Shown: piece after piece, positions 8,563 through 18,935 of the stretch | Layout of the letters: each line of letters begins with the position of its first letter | Numbering within the stretch: position 1 is the stretch's first letter | From: Mesorhizobium xinjiangense | Lineage (GTDB): Bacteria > Pseudomonadota > Alphaproteobacteria > Rhizobiales > Rhizobiaceae | NCBI RefSeq assembly: GCF_009749525.1 | Contig: NZ_WOAC01000003.1 | Location: 186,001 to 250,000, forward strand | Direction of reading: 5' to 3' | Length of the DNA stretch: 64,000 nt | Notes under the pieces: model-generated | Told to the model about the DNA's origin: nothing | The model's database searches: none | The model's input: the letters and a program-made list of their open reading frames with translations, nothing else | Program-made: the position numbers and the translations under genes

Positions 8563-9699
8563 ATGAACATCAAGAGCCTGCTTCTCGGCTCAGCTGCGGC
8601 TCTCGTCGCAGTTTCCGGTGCTCGCGCCGCCGATGCGGTCGTGATCGCCGAGCCGGAGCCGGTCGAATACGTTCGCGTTTGCGACGTCTTCGGCACCGGC
8701 TTCTTCTATATCCCGGGCACTGAGACCTGCCTGAAGTTCGACGGCTACGTGCGTTACCGCATCGGCGCCAACGAGGACATCGACGGCTTTTACAAGCGCA
8801 CCCGCGTTCGGTTGAACGTCGATGCACGTTCGGAGACCGAGCTCGGCACGCTGCGTGGTTTCGCGCGCTTCCAGGCCGACTGGGGCAACGGGGCTACGGG
8901 CTCCAACGGCACCGTCACGGTTGACGGCCCGGTCGGCATCGACCAGGCGATCGTGCAACTCGGCGGTTTCTACGCCGGTTACACCGAATCGGCCTTTGCA
9001 GCGCCGTGGGGCCTGCCCGGACCGGCCCGCTTCGGTATCATGCACACCGATGACGGTGGCTCCTACGGCTACCAGCAGCGTCACCAGTTGGGTTACATCT
9101 TCAATGGCGGCAACGGGTTCTTCGGCTCGATCGTTCTTGAAGACGACAACCACCTGGGCGACACGGTTCTGCCTCCTGAATTGAGGAACTTTGGCGAAAG
9201 CGACGGCTATGTGCCTGACGTCGTCGGCACGATCGGCCTGAGCCAGGCCTGGGGCGCCGTGTGGGGCGGTCTCGCCTTTGACGAATCGGCCTCGGAGTAC
9301 GGTCTGCGCGCCGGCTTGCAGTGGAACGTTCCGAATGCACCGGGCTCCTCGCTGCGTTTCGGCGGCTGGTACGCCTCCGACCCGAACGCTTATGCGATCG
9401 ACATGCCGCTTGCCGGCTTGGCTGAGTGGTCGATTGCCGCTTCGTACCACCAACAGTTCACCCCGGAATGGGGCGCTGAGCTTGGTTTGCAGTACATGAA
9501 CTCGTTCGATGATCCTGCCTTTGGCGGTGACGCCGATGGTTACTGGATCGAAGGTGCAGTGATCTGGGTTCCGGTCACCAATTTCGAGGTGCGTCTGGAA
9601 GGTCACTGGTACCAGCAGGATGATGTCTTGCAGGCCGACGGTACGCTTTCCGACGACGAGACCTGGGACGGCTTCCTCTGGTTCACTCGTTACTTCTAA
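8563..9699 (+). CDS. Porin 3 (RopA/Omp2b-type outer membrane porin)
   Basis: A 378-residue third paralog. The signal peptide is MNIKSLLLGSAAALVAVSGA with cleavage after ARA; the mature start keeps VCDVFGTGFFYIPGTETCL and the chain ends WFTRYF. The middle third matches porin 1 (FAAPWGLPGPARFGI, DTVLPPELRN), while the last 40 residues match porin 2 (GHWYQQDDVLQADG). The gene is thus mosaic between its two neighbours. A strong GGAGG site sits 7 bases before the ATG, and a strong terminator follows at 9725. Confidence 0.95.
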   Translation: MNIKSLLLGSAAALVAVSGARAADAVVIAEPEPVEYVRVCDVFGTGFFYIPGTETCLKFDGYVRYRIGANEDIDGFYKRTRVRLNVDARSETELGTLRGFARFQADWGNGATGSNGTVTVDGPVGIDQAIVQLGGFYAGYTESAFAAPWGLPGPARFGIMHTDDGGSYGYQQRHQLGYIFNGGNGFFGSIVLEDDNHLGDTVLPPELRNFGESDGYVPDVVGTIGLSQAWGAVWGGLAFDESASEYGLRAGLQWNVPNAPGSSLRFGGWYASDPNAYAIDMPLAGLAEWSIAASYHQQFTPEWGAELGLQYMNSFDDPAFGGDADGYWIEGAVIWVPVTNFEVRLEGHWYQQDDVLQADGTLSDDETWDGFLWFTRYF

Positions 9700-9724
9700 T
9701 AGGCTGACGGGCCTTTGTGAGGGG

Positions 9725-9755
9725 ACCCGGCGGGAAACCGCCGGGTTCTTTTTTG
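9725..9755 (+). terminator. Rho-independent terminator after porin 3
   Basis: ACCCGGCGG (9725-9733) pairs perfectly with CCGCCGGGT (9738-9746) around a GAAA tetraloop and is followed by TCTTTTTT. It ends the porin 3 transcript and faces the convergent hydrolase gene. Confidence 0.95.
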
Positions 9756-9880
9756 TCTGGATTTTAGTTCGTTGTCGCACTGTATCGAACCGAGAATCGG
9801 TGCCCATCGCCGGACAAGCACGATGCGTGAATGGGCTAGGAGCGTCTGACGTCGATAGAGCCGGACGGGATCGGTCCGTG

Positions 9881-10768
9881 TTATCGCTCGGCGCGAGCCA
9901 GAAAGTCTGCGATTCGCTCGGGCAGGCCGGCGGTTTCCAGCAGCGGTGCGTGGCCCTGGCCCTCAACCGTGATCACTTCCAGGCCTGGATGATCTTTCTG
10001 CATTCGCGCCAGTGTTTCGGCGGACAGAAGGCTGGAATTGGCGCCCCGTATCGCCATGACCGGTATGGCGCCGAGGCCCATGAATTGCGGCCAGAGCGAG
10101 GGCAATGGCTGGCTGAGATCGAGCGCATTGAGGCTCTTCAAGAGCGCCGGGTCGTAGGCGGCGACGAGACGGCCGTCCTTCTCGTCGTAAAACGCGCCCA
10201 TCATGCGATGCCAATCCTCATCCGTCAGGGCGGGAAACGCGTCGCCGACAGCCTTCTTCTGGATCGCCACCGCCTCGGCAATTGTCTTGGGTTCAGGCGC
10301 GCGCTCCAGATAGGCCCGAATCTGCGCCAGTCCGGCCGCCTCGATTTCCGGACCGATGTCGTTGAGCACCGCCGAACGCAGGACGCCGGGACGGATGCCG
10401 GCAAGTGTATGGATGATCAGGCCGCCGCGCGACGTGCCGATGAAGTGGCCATGAGCAACGCCTGCAGCCGTCAGGCCGGCCAGTATGTCGTCCGCCTCGA
10501 CCGGTACGTCGTAATTGCGCCAGTTGCCGTCATAGTCCGATTGGCCCCGGCCGCGATAATCGAACGCGATGACGTCGCGCGCCGGCTCGACTTTTTGCGA
10601 CAGATGCAGGGCCAGTTCGTGGAAGTCACGCGCATTGCGCGTCAGGCCTGCCAGGCAGATGGCGGGCAGGGCGGCCGGATTGTTTGAGCGGTAGATACGG
10701 GCATGCAGCCGCAGTCCGTCCCTGGCCGTGTAGAAAAAATGCTCGAATGTGCGGTTGGCATCGGTCAT
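9881..10768 (-). CDS. Alpha/beta-fold hydrolase
   Basis: A 295-residue alpha/beta hydrolase. The nucleophile elbow is GTSRGG (GxSxG), preceded by FDYRGRGQSDYDGNW, which carries the oxyanion-side RGRGxS motif. The catalytic His is in GQGHAPLL near the C-terminus. There is no signal peptide. It probably acts on small esters or as a lactonase/C-C hydrolase; the substrate cannot be read from the sequence. It lies 43 bp downstream of the lytic transglycosylase on the same strand and may be cotranscribed with it. Confidence 0.88.
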   Translation of the reverse strand: MTDANRTFEHFFYTARDGLRLHARIYRSNNPAALPAICLAGLTRNARDFHELALHLSQKVEPARDVIAFDYRGRGQSDYDGNWRNYDVPVEADDILAGLTAAGVAHGHFIGTSRGGLIIHTLAGIRPGVLRSAVLNDIGPEIEAAGLAQIRAYLERAPEPKTIAEAVAIQKKAVGDAFPALTDEDWHRMMGAFYDEKDGRLVAAYDPALLKSLNALDLSQPLPSLWPQFMGLGAIPVMAIRGANSSLLSAETLARMQKDHPGLEVITVEGQGHAPLLETAGLPERIADFLARAER

Positions 10769-10811
10769 GGCTTGGTCAAACCAGCCGGGCAGCGGACGGG
10801 ACGTCTCACCT

Positions 10812-12914
10812 TCACCGCCGCCCCTTCACCAGATCGTTTTCGATGTCCATGCGGCCGGTCAGGCGCATCTTGTAGACCTGATAATTCTCCATCACCCGCT
10901 GCACATAATTGCGCGTCTCGGTGTAGGGGATGCGCTCGATCCAGTCGACGACCGCCTCGACGCTCTTGCCGCGGGGATCGCCATAGCGCTCGACCCATTC
11001 TTCCGCCCGCCGCGGCCCGGCATTGTAGCCGATGAAGGTGAGGATATAGGAGCCGTCGAAGCGCTCGATCTGCTGGCCGAGATAGGTCGCGCCGAGCGTG
11101 GCGTTGTAGGCGGCGTCCGTCGTCAGCCTCGCCTTCGAGAAGGCAAGCCCCGCCTTGCCGGCCATCGATTTGGCCGTGCCCGGCATGAGTTGCAGGAGCC
11201 CCAGCGCGCCGGCCGGCGAGACGGCGCCGACATTGAATTCGCTCTCCTGGCGCGCCACGGCATAGGCGAGCGCCTTGCCGCTGGCCGATATGCCGGCCGC
11301 GCCGGGAATGGCGCCCACCGGATGGGCAAGCGCGCCGATATCCATGCCGCGCAGGGCGGCCGCCTTGCCTATTCTGAGGGCGAGAAAATGGTTGCCGCGC
11401 CGCTCGGCCATCACGGCCAGCAGCGCCAGTTCGCCCGATGTCGGCAATTGTTCGGCGAGCGCCCGGTAAAGGATGTCGGCCCGTCCAGCATATCCGGCCT
11501 CCTCGAGCCTGTGGATTGCCGCGACCGCCTCACGCGATGCGAAATTGCGCCTGTCAGCCTCGGACGGCTCGGGATAGGTGGCCGCAATGGTGGAGCGTCC
11601 GAGCCGGGCGGCCGCCAGTTGGCCGTAAAAGGCGAAGTCGTTTGCCGCGGCGCGCCGATAATAGTCCCTCGCATTGCCGGGCCCGCCGGCCTCGGCCACC
11701 CGGCCGAGCCAGTAATAGGCGCGGGCCTGCGAGACCGGCCCCGACGTCAGATCGGCCACCTTGGCAAAATGCCGGCTTGCCGTCTTCGGGTCGTTGAGCG
11801 CGCGCAGCGCATACCATCCGGCGTGGAACTCGGCGTCGGCGGCGTAGGCGGCGCTTTCGGCCGAATGGGCGGCCGCGATCTTGTAGGCAAGATCCGGCTT
11901 GCCGATGTCGAGCAGTTCGCGCGACAGGACCCGCCGCTCCACCCACCAGGCGTCGGGGTCGATGAGAGCGCTGGCGTCGCGCGGGGCCGACAACATCACC
12001 TCCGCCGCCTGCGTGAAGCGCTCGCTGCGCCGCAAATACCGCGCCTTGGCGAAGACGTAGCCGGCCGTGCGCTGGCTGCGCGGCACCGCTTCCAGAAGCT
12101 TTCCGGCATTGGACTGGTTGCGCGTCACCGCCGCCCAGGCTTTCGCCAGCGCCTCGCCACCGCCAAGCCCGGCCACGCGCTCGGCGGAGCGGACCCGGTC
12201 CTCGTAAAGCATGCGTTCCATGCGGTAGCGATGATCGGCTGCCGGAATGAGCTTTCCGAATTCCCGGATCATCGCGACTTCATCCTTGGCGTCGAGCTTG
12301 GTCGTCCGCCAGAAGGGCGAAAGCGCCTTGCGCGCCGCCTCTGTCTGGCCAAGCCGGACATGGGAGCGGGCAAGCAGGATTGCCCCTTGCGCGGTCTGCG
12401 GGGTGGAGCCGGCAAAGGCCTGCACCACCGCGCGCGGTTGCGGTTCCTCGCGGTACATCGCCCTTTCGCTGTTGCGGCGCAGGGCCGCCATGCCCGGCCA
12501 GCCGGGCAGGGTGGTTGCGGCCGCCGCGATCTCACCGCTCGTAACGCCGTCGCTGCCGTCCATGGCGATGGCCCAGGCCAGGATGTGATGATCGAGCGCC
12601 CTGTCGGGCAGGGCGTCGCGAACCGCGCGCGCCTGATCGATACGGCCCGAAGACAGGGCGTCGAGCCCTTGCTTGAGCCTCGTGATGTCGCCGCCGCGCT
12701 CAAATCCCCGCTCGGGGAGCGGATCGGGCCGAACGGCGACGGAGGCGGTCGTTGTTGCGTTGTCTATACCGGCCGACAGCGTCGGGCGGTCCTGCGGAAT
12801 GGGAATGCCGGAAGCCGGAAGCACGGGTTCGCTCCACGCCGGCAACGACATGCATGCGGCAAGGGCCGTCGAAACGATCATTGTCCTTTTGGCTGCGCGC
12901 AGCGATATATGCAT
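10812..12914 (-). CDS. Soluble lytic murein transglycosylase (Slt-type)
   Basis: A 700-residue periplasmic lytic transglycosylase that cleaves peptidoglycan glycan strands to 1,6-anhydro-muropeptides. A signal peptide ([20 protein letters not shown], then CMSLPAWS) is followed by a long helical U-shaped domain of TPR-like repeats, then the C-terminal SLT domain: [20 protein letters not shown] with the catalytic Glu, [14 protein letters not shown], and [12 protein letters not shown]. The start MHISLR was preferred to a frame start 15 codons upstream because it begins the signal peptide. It is divergent from dapA. Confidence 0.92.
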   Translation of the reverse strand: MHISLRAAKRTMIVSTALAACMSLPAWSEPVLPASGIPIPQDRPTLSAGIDNATTTASVAVRPDPLPERGFERGGDITRLKQGLDALSSGRIDQARAVRDALPDRALDHHILAWAIAMDGSDGVTSGEIAAAATTLPGWPGMAALRRNSERAMYREEPQPRAVVQAFAGSTPQTAQGAILLARSHVRLGQTEAARKALSPFWRTTKLDAKDEVAMIREFGKLIPAADHRYRMERMLYEDRVRSAERVAGLGGGEALAKAWAAVTRNQSNAGKLLEAVPRSQRTAGYVFAKARYLRRSERFTQAAEVMLSAPRDASALIDPDAWWVERRVLSRELLDIGKPDLAYKIAAAHSAESAAYAADAEFHAGWYALRALNDPKTASRHFAKVADLTSGPVSQARAYYWLGRVAEAGGPGNARDYYRRAAANDFAFYGQLAAARLGRSTIAATYPEPSEADRRNFASREAVAAIHRLEEAGYAGRADILYRALAEQLPTSGELALLAVMAERRGNHFLALRIGKAAALRGMDIGALAHPVGAIPGAAGISASGKALAYAVARQESEFNVGAVSPAGALGLLQLMPGTAKSMAGKAGLAFSKARLTTDAAYNATLGATYLGQQIERFDGSYILTFIGYNAGPRRAEEWVERYGDPRGKSVEAVVDWIERIPYTETRNYVQRVMENYQVYKMRLTGRMDIENDLVKGRR

Positions 12915-13152
12915 TTTGGATTCCGTCCCACACCCGGCATTTGAAGCACAGGAGGACAATCTAGTCGACCTGGGTGAAAAGCCGGTAAACGAAAGCTTAG
13001 CACCATTCGTTCAATCGTGTCTTTTGCCGTTGATGCCGCGGCGGGCCATGCCTTGCCGCATGCGGGCGGCAAGACTATGGTGCGCGGCTTCGCAATCGGC
13101 TATGGAGCGCTGCGCAATTGTGCGCCCGCCGCCATGCAGGGAGTTCTTTCAC

Positions 13153-14034
13153 ATGTTCAAAGGCTCGATGACCGCTCTCGTCACCCCGTTCAGCCGCGAC
13201 GGGAAGCTGGACGAGAAAGCGTTCCGGGCGCTCGTCGAATGGCAGATCGTGGAAGGCACGAAAGGGCTGGTGCCGGTGGGCACGACGGGAGAATCGCCGA
13301 CGCTGAGCCATGCTGAGCATCGCCGCGTGGTCGAACTGTGCGTTGAGGCGGCCGCGGGGCGTGCGCCGGTTATCGCCGGTGCGGGGTCCAACAACACGAC
13401 CGAAGCCGTCGGGCTTGCCAGGCACGCCGAAGAGGTCGGGGCCGATGCGGTGCTTGTCGTCACGCCCTATTACAACAAGCCCACGCAGCGTGGGCTTTAT
13501 GCGCATTTTGCCGCCGTGGCCGAGTCCACCAGGTTGCCGATCTTCATCTACAATATTCCGCCGCGTTCGATCATCGACATGTTGCCGGAAACGATGGGGC
13601 GGCTGGCGCATAACTACAAGAACATCGTCGGCGTCAAGGATGCGACCGGCAAGGTCGAACGCGTGTCCGAGCAGCGGATAAACTGCGGGCCCGAATTCAT
13701 CCAGCTTTCCGGCGAGGATGCCTCCGCTCTCGGTTTCAACGCCCATGGCGGTGTGGGGGCGATCTCGGTCACCGCCAACGTCGCGCCGCGCCTGTGCGCC
13801 GCGTTCCAGGAGGCGACGCTGAATGGCGACAGGCAGAGTGCGATCGAGTTGCAGGACCGCTTGATGCCGCTGCACAAGGCGATCTTCGTCGAGCCCGGCG
13901 TCTCCGGCGCCAAATATGCGTTGTCGCGGCTTGGAAGGATCGAGAATGTGGTGCGCTCGCCATTGATGACGGTTGAGGCAGCCACCGCCGAGAAGATCGA
14001 TGCCGCCCTGAAGCATGCGGGGCTGGCGAACTGA
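13153..14034 (+). CDS. dapA: 4-hydroxy-tetrahydrodipicolinate synthase
   Basis: A 293-residue DapA, which condenses pyruvate with aspartate semialdehyde in lysine and diaminopimelate synthesis. The Schiff-base lysine is K162 in VGVKDATG, and the catalytic tyrosine is in FIYNIPPRS. The pyruvate-binding GTTGESPTL is at 43-51. The length fits the family. AGGGAG precedes the ATG. smpB follows after 22 bp; the dapA-smpB order is usual in Rhizobiales. Confidence 0.97.
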   Translation: MFKGSMTALVTPFSRDGKLDEKAFRALVEWQIVEGTKGLVPVGTTGESPTLSHAEHRRVVELCVEAAAGRAPVIAGAGSNNTTEAVGLARHAEEVGADAVLVVTPYYNKPTQRGLYAHFAAVAESTRLPIFIYNIPPRSIIDMLPETMGRLAHNYKNIVGVKDATGKVERVSEQRINCGPEFIQLSGEDASALGFNAHGGVGAISVTANVAPRLCAAFQEATLNGDRQSAIELQDRLMPLHKAIFVEPGVSGAKYALSRLGRIENVVRSPLMTVEAATAEKIDAALKHAGLAN

Positions 14035-14056
14035 CGTCCGTCTGCATGATTGATTG

Positions 14057-14536
14057 ATGGCCAAGGACAAGACCAAGACCAGCAATAACAGGACCGTCGC
14101 CGAGAACAGGAAGGCGCGGTACTCCTACGAGGTGCTCGACACGATCGAGGCCGGCCTTGTGCTGACCGGAACCGAGGTCAAGGCGCTGCGCGAGGGCAAG
14201 GCCAACATCCAGGAATCCTACGCCTCGGTCGAGGGCGGCGAGATCTGGCTGATCAATTCCTATGTGCCGGAATATCTGCAGGGCAACCGCTTCAACCATG
14301 AGCCGCGCCGCAGGCGAAAACTGCTCCTGAACAAGCGTGAAATGGCCAGGCTCGCCCAGTCGGTGGAGCGCGAGGGCATGACCATGGTGCCGTTGAAGCT
14401 CTATTTCAACGATCGCGGCCGGGCCAAGCTGCTCCTGGCGATCGCGCGCGGCAAGAAGCTGCATGACAAGCGCGAGACCGAACGAAAGCGCGACTGGAAC
14501 CGCGAGAAGGCCAGGGTGTTGAAGCAGCACGGGTAG
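14057..14536 (+). CDS. smpB: SsrA-binding protein SmpB
   Basis: A 159-residue SmpB, which binds tmRNA and rescues stalled ribosomes by trans-translation. Family marks are [34 protein letters not shown] and the basic C-terminal tail [19 protein letters not shown] that enters the decoding centre. The ATG at 14057 was chosen; a TTG one codon earlier is also in frame. The stop is followed 4 bp later by an octamer repeat. Confidence 0.97.
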   Translation: MAKDKTKTSNNRTVAENRKARYSYEVLDTIEAGLVLTGTEVKALREGKANIQESYASVEGGEIWLINSYVPEYLQGNRFNHEPRRRRKLLLNKREMARLAQSVEREGMTMVPLKLYFNDRGRAKLLLAIARGKKLHDKRETERKRDWNREKARVLKQHG

Positions 14537-14540
14537 GTTT

Positions 14541-14564
14541 AGGGGAATAGGGGAATAGGGGAAT
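14541..14564. repeat. Octamer tandem repeat (AGGGGAAT) x3
   Basis: Three perfect copies of AGGGGAAT plus a partial fourth follow the smpB stop codon. A second, longer octamer array of related composition but opposite strand lies 30 bp further on. Confidence 0.95.
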
Positions 14565-14593
14565 AGGTTGACACCACTCCCCGCAGTGGCCCG

Positions 14594-14671
14594 ACTCCCT
14601 TACTCCCTTACTCCCTTACTCCCTTACTCCCTTACTCCCTTACTCCCTTACTCCCTTACTCCCTTACTCCC
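14594..14671. repeat. Octamer tandem repeat (ACTCCCTT) x9.75
   Basis: Nine perfect units and a partial tenth, with no mismatch seen. On the minus strand the unit reads GGGAGTAA. The last unit holds the TAA stop codon (14664-14666) of the uracil-DNA glycosylase gene, so the array forms that gene's 3' end. Perfect identity between units suggests recent or ongoing slippage. Confidence 0.97.
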
Positions 14672-15326
14672 CCAAAAACTCCCTCACCCGGGCGAACACG
14701 CCGACGAACATTTCCTCCGTCAGGCGTCCGGTATTGGTGTTGTAGCGCGAGCAGTGGTAGCTGGAAAAAAGCCTCAGCGCGCCGGCCTGCTGTTCGCCTG
14801 CGTGCGAGAAGGGCAGCGCCGCCACCCGGCAACCGAGCGCGCGAACGGTCGACTGGTGGGCGATCGTTCCAAGTGTCACGATGGCGCGCAGATTGGGAAA
14901 ATCGGCCATCGTCGCCGTCAGGAATCGCCGGCAATTGTTGATCTCGGATCCGACAGGCTTGTTTTCAGGCGGAACGCATCTGACGGCATTGACGATCGCG
15001 GTGTCGACGAGTTCGAGACTGTCGTCCGGCCGCGCCTCGAATGTGCCGCGGGCAAAGCCGAAACGTCCCAGCGTGCCATAGAGCAGGTCGCCGGCATAAT
15101 CGCCAGTGAAGGGACGGCCGGTGCGATTGGCGCCGCGCAGCCCCGGAGCCAGTCCGACGATGAGAAGCGAGACGCTTTGCGCGCCGCCCACCGGCAGAAA
15201 GGCGGGAACCGGCGCATTGTGCCAGTCGGGCGCGCGCGCGCGCCAGGTCGACAGGAAGTCGTGCAGGCGCGGGCAGAGCGCGCAGTCGCGCGCCGGCTCC
15301 GCCGGGCCGCTCGCAACGGCTGTCAT
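14664..15326 (-). CDS. Uracil-DNA glycosylase, family 5 (UdgB-like)
   Basis: A 220-residue uracil-DNA glycosylase of family 5, which removes uracil and other deaminated bases from DNA. Motif A is GLAPGLRGANRTGRPFTGDY, and the C-terminal motif is SYHCSRYNTNTGRLT. N-terminal cysteines in CALCPRL and the later NAVRCVPPENKP and NCRR may form the iron-sulfur cluster of this family. The ATG overlaps the stop of the upstream NYN gene as TGATG, so translation is probably coupled. The stop codon lies inside the octamer repeat array. Confidence 0.9.
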   Translation of the reverse strand: MTAVASGPAEPARDCALCPRLHDFLSTWRARAPDWHNAPVPAFLPVGGAQSVSLLIVGLAPGLRGANRTGRPFTGDYAGDLLYGTLGRFGFARGTFEARPDDSLELVDTAIVNAVRCVPPENKPVGSEINNCRRFLTATMADFPNLRAIVTLGTIAHQSTVRALGCRVAALPFSHAGEQQAGALRLFSSYHCSRYNTNTGRLTEEMFVGVFARVREFLGE

Positions 15327-15907
15327 CAATATTCGTCTTCATTCGCGGTTGTGCTTTCGGCGCGCCGGGCAGGGCGGTCGGAGGAGTCGCGGCCGACTTC
15401 GTTCTTCAACGAGGCAAGGTCGATGAAACTGTCTGCCTGCCGGCGCAGGTCGTCCGAGATCATCGGCGGCTGCGACTGCATGGTCGAGACGATGCTGACC
15501 TTGCGGCCGCGCCTTTGCAGGGCCTCGACGAGCGTGCGGAAGTCTCCGTCACCGGAAAAGATGACGAAATGATCCACCCAGCTCGACAGGTCCAACGCGT
15601 CGATCGTGAGCTCTATATCCATATTGCCCTTGATCTTGCGCCGGCCGGATGAGTCGGTGAATTCCTTGGCTGGCTTGGTGACGACCTTGTAGCCATTGTA
15701 GTCGAGCCAGTCGATCAGCGGGCGAATCGAGGAATATTCCTGATCTTCCACCAGGGCCGTATAATAGTAGGCGCGCAGCATGTAGCCGTGCTTTTGGAAA
15801 GAGGCGAGAAGCTTTCGGTAGTCGATGTCGAAGCCGAGTGCCCGCGAGGTTGCGTAGAGATTGGCTCCGTCGATGAAGAGAGCGATTTTTTCGCGTTCGT
15901 CGAACAT
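15326..15907 (-). CDS. NYN domain protein (LabA/DUF88 family)
   Basis: A 193-residue NYN-domain protein of the LabA/DUF88 family, a PIN-like fold with probable metal-dependent ribonuclease activity. The acidic active-site residues are in IALFIDGANLYATSR, KGNMDIELTIDAL and FVIFSGDGDF. The start MFDEREK was chosen because the domain begins at once and the 31 upstream codons look non-coding. The C-terminal 30 residues are polar and probably disordered. It overlaps the glycosylase gene by TGATG. Its role in the cell is unknown. Confidence 0.88.
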   Translation of the reverse strand: MFDEREKIALFIDGANLYATSRALGFDIDYRKLLASFQKHGYMLRAYYYTALVEDQEYSSIRPLIDWLDYNGYKVVTKPAKEFTDSSGRRKIKGNMDIELTIDALDLSSWVDHFVIFSGDGDFRTLVEALQRRGRKVSIVSTMQSQPPMISDDLRRQADSFIDLASLKNEVGRDSSDRPARRAESTTANEDEY

Positions 15908-16174
15908 CTTAAAATGGCCTTTGATCAGCAAATGGTCGGGCAATGTAGGTGAGGGGATCGAACTCTCACATGAAATGACATAGACCCGCCATGGGGTCAT
16001 TTAAAGTGGCTCGACTTCGCAAGCGCGAAAATTTGATTGTTGCGACCGGCGCATGCGCCGTGGATGCCGCCGGACGCGGCAAATACGCCTGTTCGAAATG
16101 CTTGAGTTTTTGCACTTGATCGGGTAAGGGAGCCTCAATTCTCCCACAAGATCATAGCCTGAAAGGGGCATTTG

Positions 16175-16579
16175 ATGGCCCGCGTAACTGTTGAAGATTG
16201 CATCGACAAGGTCGATAACCGTTTCGATCTCGTGCTCTTGGCCGGACACCGTGCTCGCCAGATTTCGCAGGGCGGACAGATCACGGTCGACCGGGACAAC
16301 GACAAGAACCCGGTCGTGGCCCTGCGCGAGATCGCCGACGAGACGCTTTCGCCCGGCGATCTGAAAGAGGATCTGATCCACTCGCTGCAAAAGCATGTCG
16401 AGGTCGATGAGCCGGAAGCCGAAGCGTCCGAGCAGGTCGAAAGAGACGAGATCGCCGCTCCGGTGGTTGAGCTGGGCGCTGAAGAAGGCGATCAGGTTTC
16501 CTTCGACCGCATGAGCGAGGAAGATCTGCTGGCCGGCATCGAGGGACTTGTGCCGCCGGAAAAGAGCGACGATTTCTGA
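16175..16579 (+). CDS. rpoZ: RNA polymerase omega subunit
   Basis: A 134-residue omega subunit, which helps assemble RNA polymerase and in proteobacteria forms part of a ppGpp site. The N-terminus [20 protein letters not shown] and the [12 protein letters not shown] helix are diagnostic. The acidic C-terminal extension (residues ~75-134) is usual in Rhizobiales. AAGGGG precedes the ATG. It is followed by rel, the ppGpp synthetase, 108 bp downstream. Confidence 0.96.
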   Translation: MARVTVEDCIDKVDNRFDLVLLAGHRARQISQGGQITVDRDNDKNPVVALREIADETLSPGDLKEDLIHSLQKHVEVDEPEAEASEQVERDEIAAPVVELGAEEGDQVSFDRMSEEDLLAGIEGLVPPEKSDDF

Positions 16580-16629
16580 CGCTCTTGGGACGTCGCCACT
16601 ACCAAGGCGGCGAAATCATGGCTATCTTC

Positions 16630-16660
16630 GAAATGCGCCGTGGCTGCCGCGGCGCATTTC
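16630..16660. other. Strong hairpin between rpoZ and rel
   Basis: GAAATGCGCCG (16630-16640) pairs perfectly with CGGCGCATTTC (16650-16660) around a 9-base loop, 50 bp after the rpoZ stop and 28 bp before the rel ATG. The tail is only CTGTTT, so it may be a weak or partial terminator, or an mRNA-processing structure that sets the rpoZ:rel ratio. Confidence 0.6.
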
Positions 16661-16687
16661 CTGTTTGATGAGGGAGTCACAACGCCC

Positions 16688-18919
16688 ATGATGCGTCAGT
16701 ACGAGCTTGTCGAGCGTGTCCAGCGCTACAAGCCCGATGTCAACGAGGCCCTGCTCAACAAGGCGTATGTCTACGCCATGCAGAAGCACGGCCATCAGCG
16801 GCGCGCATCCGGCGATCCTTACTTTTCCCATCCGCTGGAGGTGGCGGCAATCCTCACCGACATGCATCTCGACGAGGCGACCATCGCGGTCGCCCTGCTG
16901 CATGACACGATCGAGGACACCAGCGCCACGCGCCAGGAGATCGACGAGCTGTTCGGCCCCGACATCGGCAAGCTCGTCGAAGGCCTGACCAAGCTCAAGA
17001 AACTCGATCTGGTGTCGAAGAAGGCCGAGCAGGCGGAAAACCTGCGCAAGCTTTTGCTGGCCATTTCCGAGGACGTGCGCGTCTTGCTGGTCAAGCTGGC
17101 CGACCGGCTGCACAATATGCGCACGCTCCACCACGTTCCGGAACAGAAGCGCCTGCGCATCGCCGAGGAGACGATGGACATCTATGCGCCGCTGGCCGGC
17201 CGCATGGGCATGCAGGACATGCGCGAGGAACTGGAGGACCTGGCCTTCCAGTACACCAATCCCGACGGGTACCGCGCGGTGACGGAACGCCTTGCCGAGA
17301 TCTTCGAGCGCAACCGCGGCGTCATCGGCGAGATCGAGACCGCTCTTTCGGGACTTTTTGCCAAGCACGAGATCAAGGCTGTCGTCAAAAGCCGCCAGAA
17401 AAAGCCCTGGTCGGTCTTCCGCAAGATGGAGACGAAGGCGCTGTCGCTCGAACAGCTCTCCGACATTTTCGGTTTCCGCGTTCTCGTCGATACGGTGGAT
17501 GAATGCTACCGCGCGCTGGGTGCCATTCACAGCACCTGGTCGATGGTGCCGGGCCGCTTCAAGGACTACATCTCCACCCCGAAGCAGAACGACTACCGCT
17601 CCATTCACACGACGATCGTCGGTCCTTCGCGCCAGCGCGTCGAGCTGCAGATCAGGACGTTCGTGATGAACGATGTCGCCGAATACGGCGTCGCGGCCCA
17701 CTCCATCTACAAGGATCTCGGCAACCGCCCCAACGGCGCCGGCCACGGCATTTCCAGGGACACCAACGCCTATGGCTGGCTGCGCCGCACGATCGAGGTG
17801 CTCTCGGAAGGCGACAATCCGGAAGAGTTTCTCGAAAACACCCGCCTGGAGATGTTCCAGGACCAGGTGTTCTGCTTCACGCCGAAGGGCAAGCTGATTG
17901 CGCTGCCGCGCGGCGCCACACCGATCGATTTCGCCTATGCCGTCCATACGGATGTCGGCGACACCTGTGTCGGCGCCAAGGTCAACGGTCGCATCATGCC
18001 CCTGATGACCGAGCTGAAGAACGGCGACGAGGTCGAGATCATCCGTTCCAAGGCCCAGGTGCCGCCCGCCGCCTGGGAGCATGTCGTGGTCACGGGCAAG
18101 GCGCGTTCGGCGATCCGCCGTGCCACGCGCACGGCCATTCGCAAGCAATATTCCGGGCTCGGCACGCGCATTCTGGAGCGCGCCTTCGAGCGTGCGGGAA
18201 AGAAGTTTGCCAAGGACAGTCTCAAGCCGGTTCTGCACAGGCTGGCACGCAAGGACGTCGAGGATGTTCTTGCGGCCGTGGGACGCGGGGAGCTTACCTC
18301 TCCCGATGTGCTGCGCGCGGTCTTTCCCGACTACAAGGACGAGCGCGTTACCGCCACGCCCAAGGCGCGCGAGGAGGGGTGGTTCAACCTGCGCAACGCC
18401 GCCGGGATGTTGTTTCAGATCCCCGGCCGCTCGACCTCGCGCAAGCAGAAGAAGAACAAGAAGCAGGATGGCGCACTGCCGATCCGCGGCGTGCGCGGCG
18501 ACCTTCCCGTGACCTTCGCGCCGGAAGGCGCGGTGCCCGGCGATCGCATCGTCGGCATTCTGCAGCCGGGTTCCGGCATCACCATCTACCCGATCCAGTC
18601 GCCGTCGCTGACCGCCTTCGACGATCAGCCGGAACGCTGGATCGACGTGCGTTGGGATATCGACGAGGACATGAAGGAGCGGTTCCCCGCCCGCGTCTCC
18701 GTCACGGCGATCAACGAGCCCGGTTCGCTGGCCGAGATCGCCCAGCTCATCGCCTCCAACGACGCCAATATCCACACCTTGTCGATGGTTCGCACTGCCC
18801 CGGACTTCACCGAGATGATATTCGACCTCGAAGTATGGGACCTGAAGCATCTCAACAGACTCCTGTCGCAGCTCAAGGACAGCTCGGCCGTCAGCGATGC
18901 AAAACGCGTCAACGGTTGA
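16688..18919 (+). CDS. rel: Bifunctional (p)ppGpp synthetase/hydrolase (RSH family)
   Basis: A 743-residue RSH protein that makes and degrades the alarmone (p)ppGpp. Order: HD hydrolase ([38 protein letters not shown]; residues ~40-160), synthetase ([32 protein letters not shown]; ~270-320), TGS ([20 protein letters not shown]; ~395-455) and a C-terminal ACT domain ([18 protein letters not shown]). RFKD (RxKD class) and the intact HD residues indicate a bifunctional enzyme, as is usual for the single long RSH of Rhizobiales. The start was placed at MMRQYEL. Confidence 0.96.
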   Translation: MMRQYELVERVQRYKPDVNEALLNKAYVYAMQKHGHQRRASGDPYFSHPLEVAAILTDMHLDEATIAVALLHDTIEDTSATRQEIDELFGPDIGKLVEGLTKLKKLDLVSKKAEQAENLRKLLLAISEDVRVLLVKLADRLHNMRTLHHVPEQKRLRIAEETMDIYAPLAGRMGMQDMREELEDLAFQYTNPDGYRAVTERLAEIFERNRGVIGEIETALSGLFAKHEIKAVVKSRQKKPWSVFRKMETKALSLEQLSDIFGFRVLVDTVDECYRALGAIHSTWSMVPGRFKDYISTPKQNDYRSIHTTIVGPSRQRVELQIRTFVMNDVAEYGVAAHSIYKDLGNRPNGAGHGISRDTNAYGWLRRTIEVLSEGDNPEEFLENTRLEMFQDQVFCFTPKGKLIALPRGATPIDFAYAVHTDVGDTCVGAKVNGRIMPLMTELKNGDEVEIIRSKAQVPPAAWEHVVVTGKARSAIRRATRTAIRKQYSGLGTRILERAFERAGKKFAKDSLKPVLHRLARKDVEDVLAAVGRGELTSPDVLRAVFPDYKDERVTATPKAREEGWFNLRNAAGMLFQIPGRSTSRKQKKNKKQDGALPIRGVRGDLPVTFAPEGAVPGDRIVGILQPGSGITIYPIQSPSLTAFDDQPERWIDVRWDIDEDMKERFPARVSVTAINEPGSLAEIAQLIASNDANIHTLSMVRTAPDFTEMIFDLEVWDLKHLNRLLSQLKDSSAVSDAKRVNG

Positions 18920-18935
18920 ACGAAGGAAAGGGTGC

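Noticed and set aside
10749-12944. A 731-codon plus-strand frame opposite the lytic transglycosylase
   Set aside because: The minus-strand protein has a signal peptide and a complete SLT domain; the plus-strand frame is a codon-bias artefact.
14594-14671. Octamer array considered as a CRISPR-like array
   Set aside because: Units are 8 bp with no spacers and there are no cas genes; it is a simple tandem repeat.
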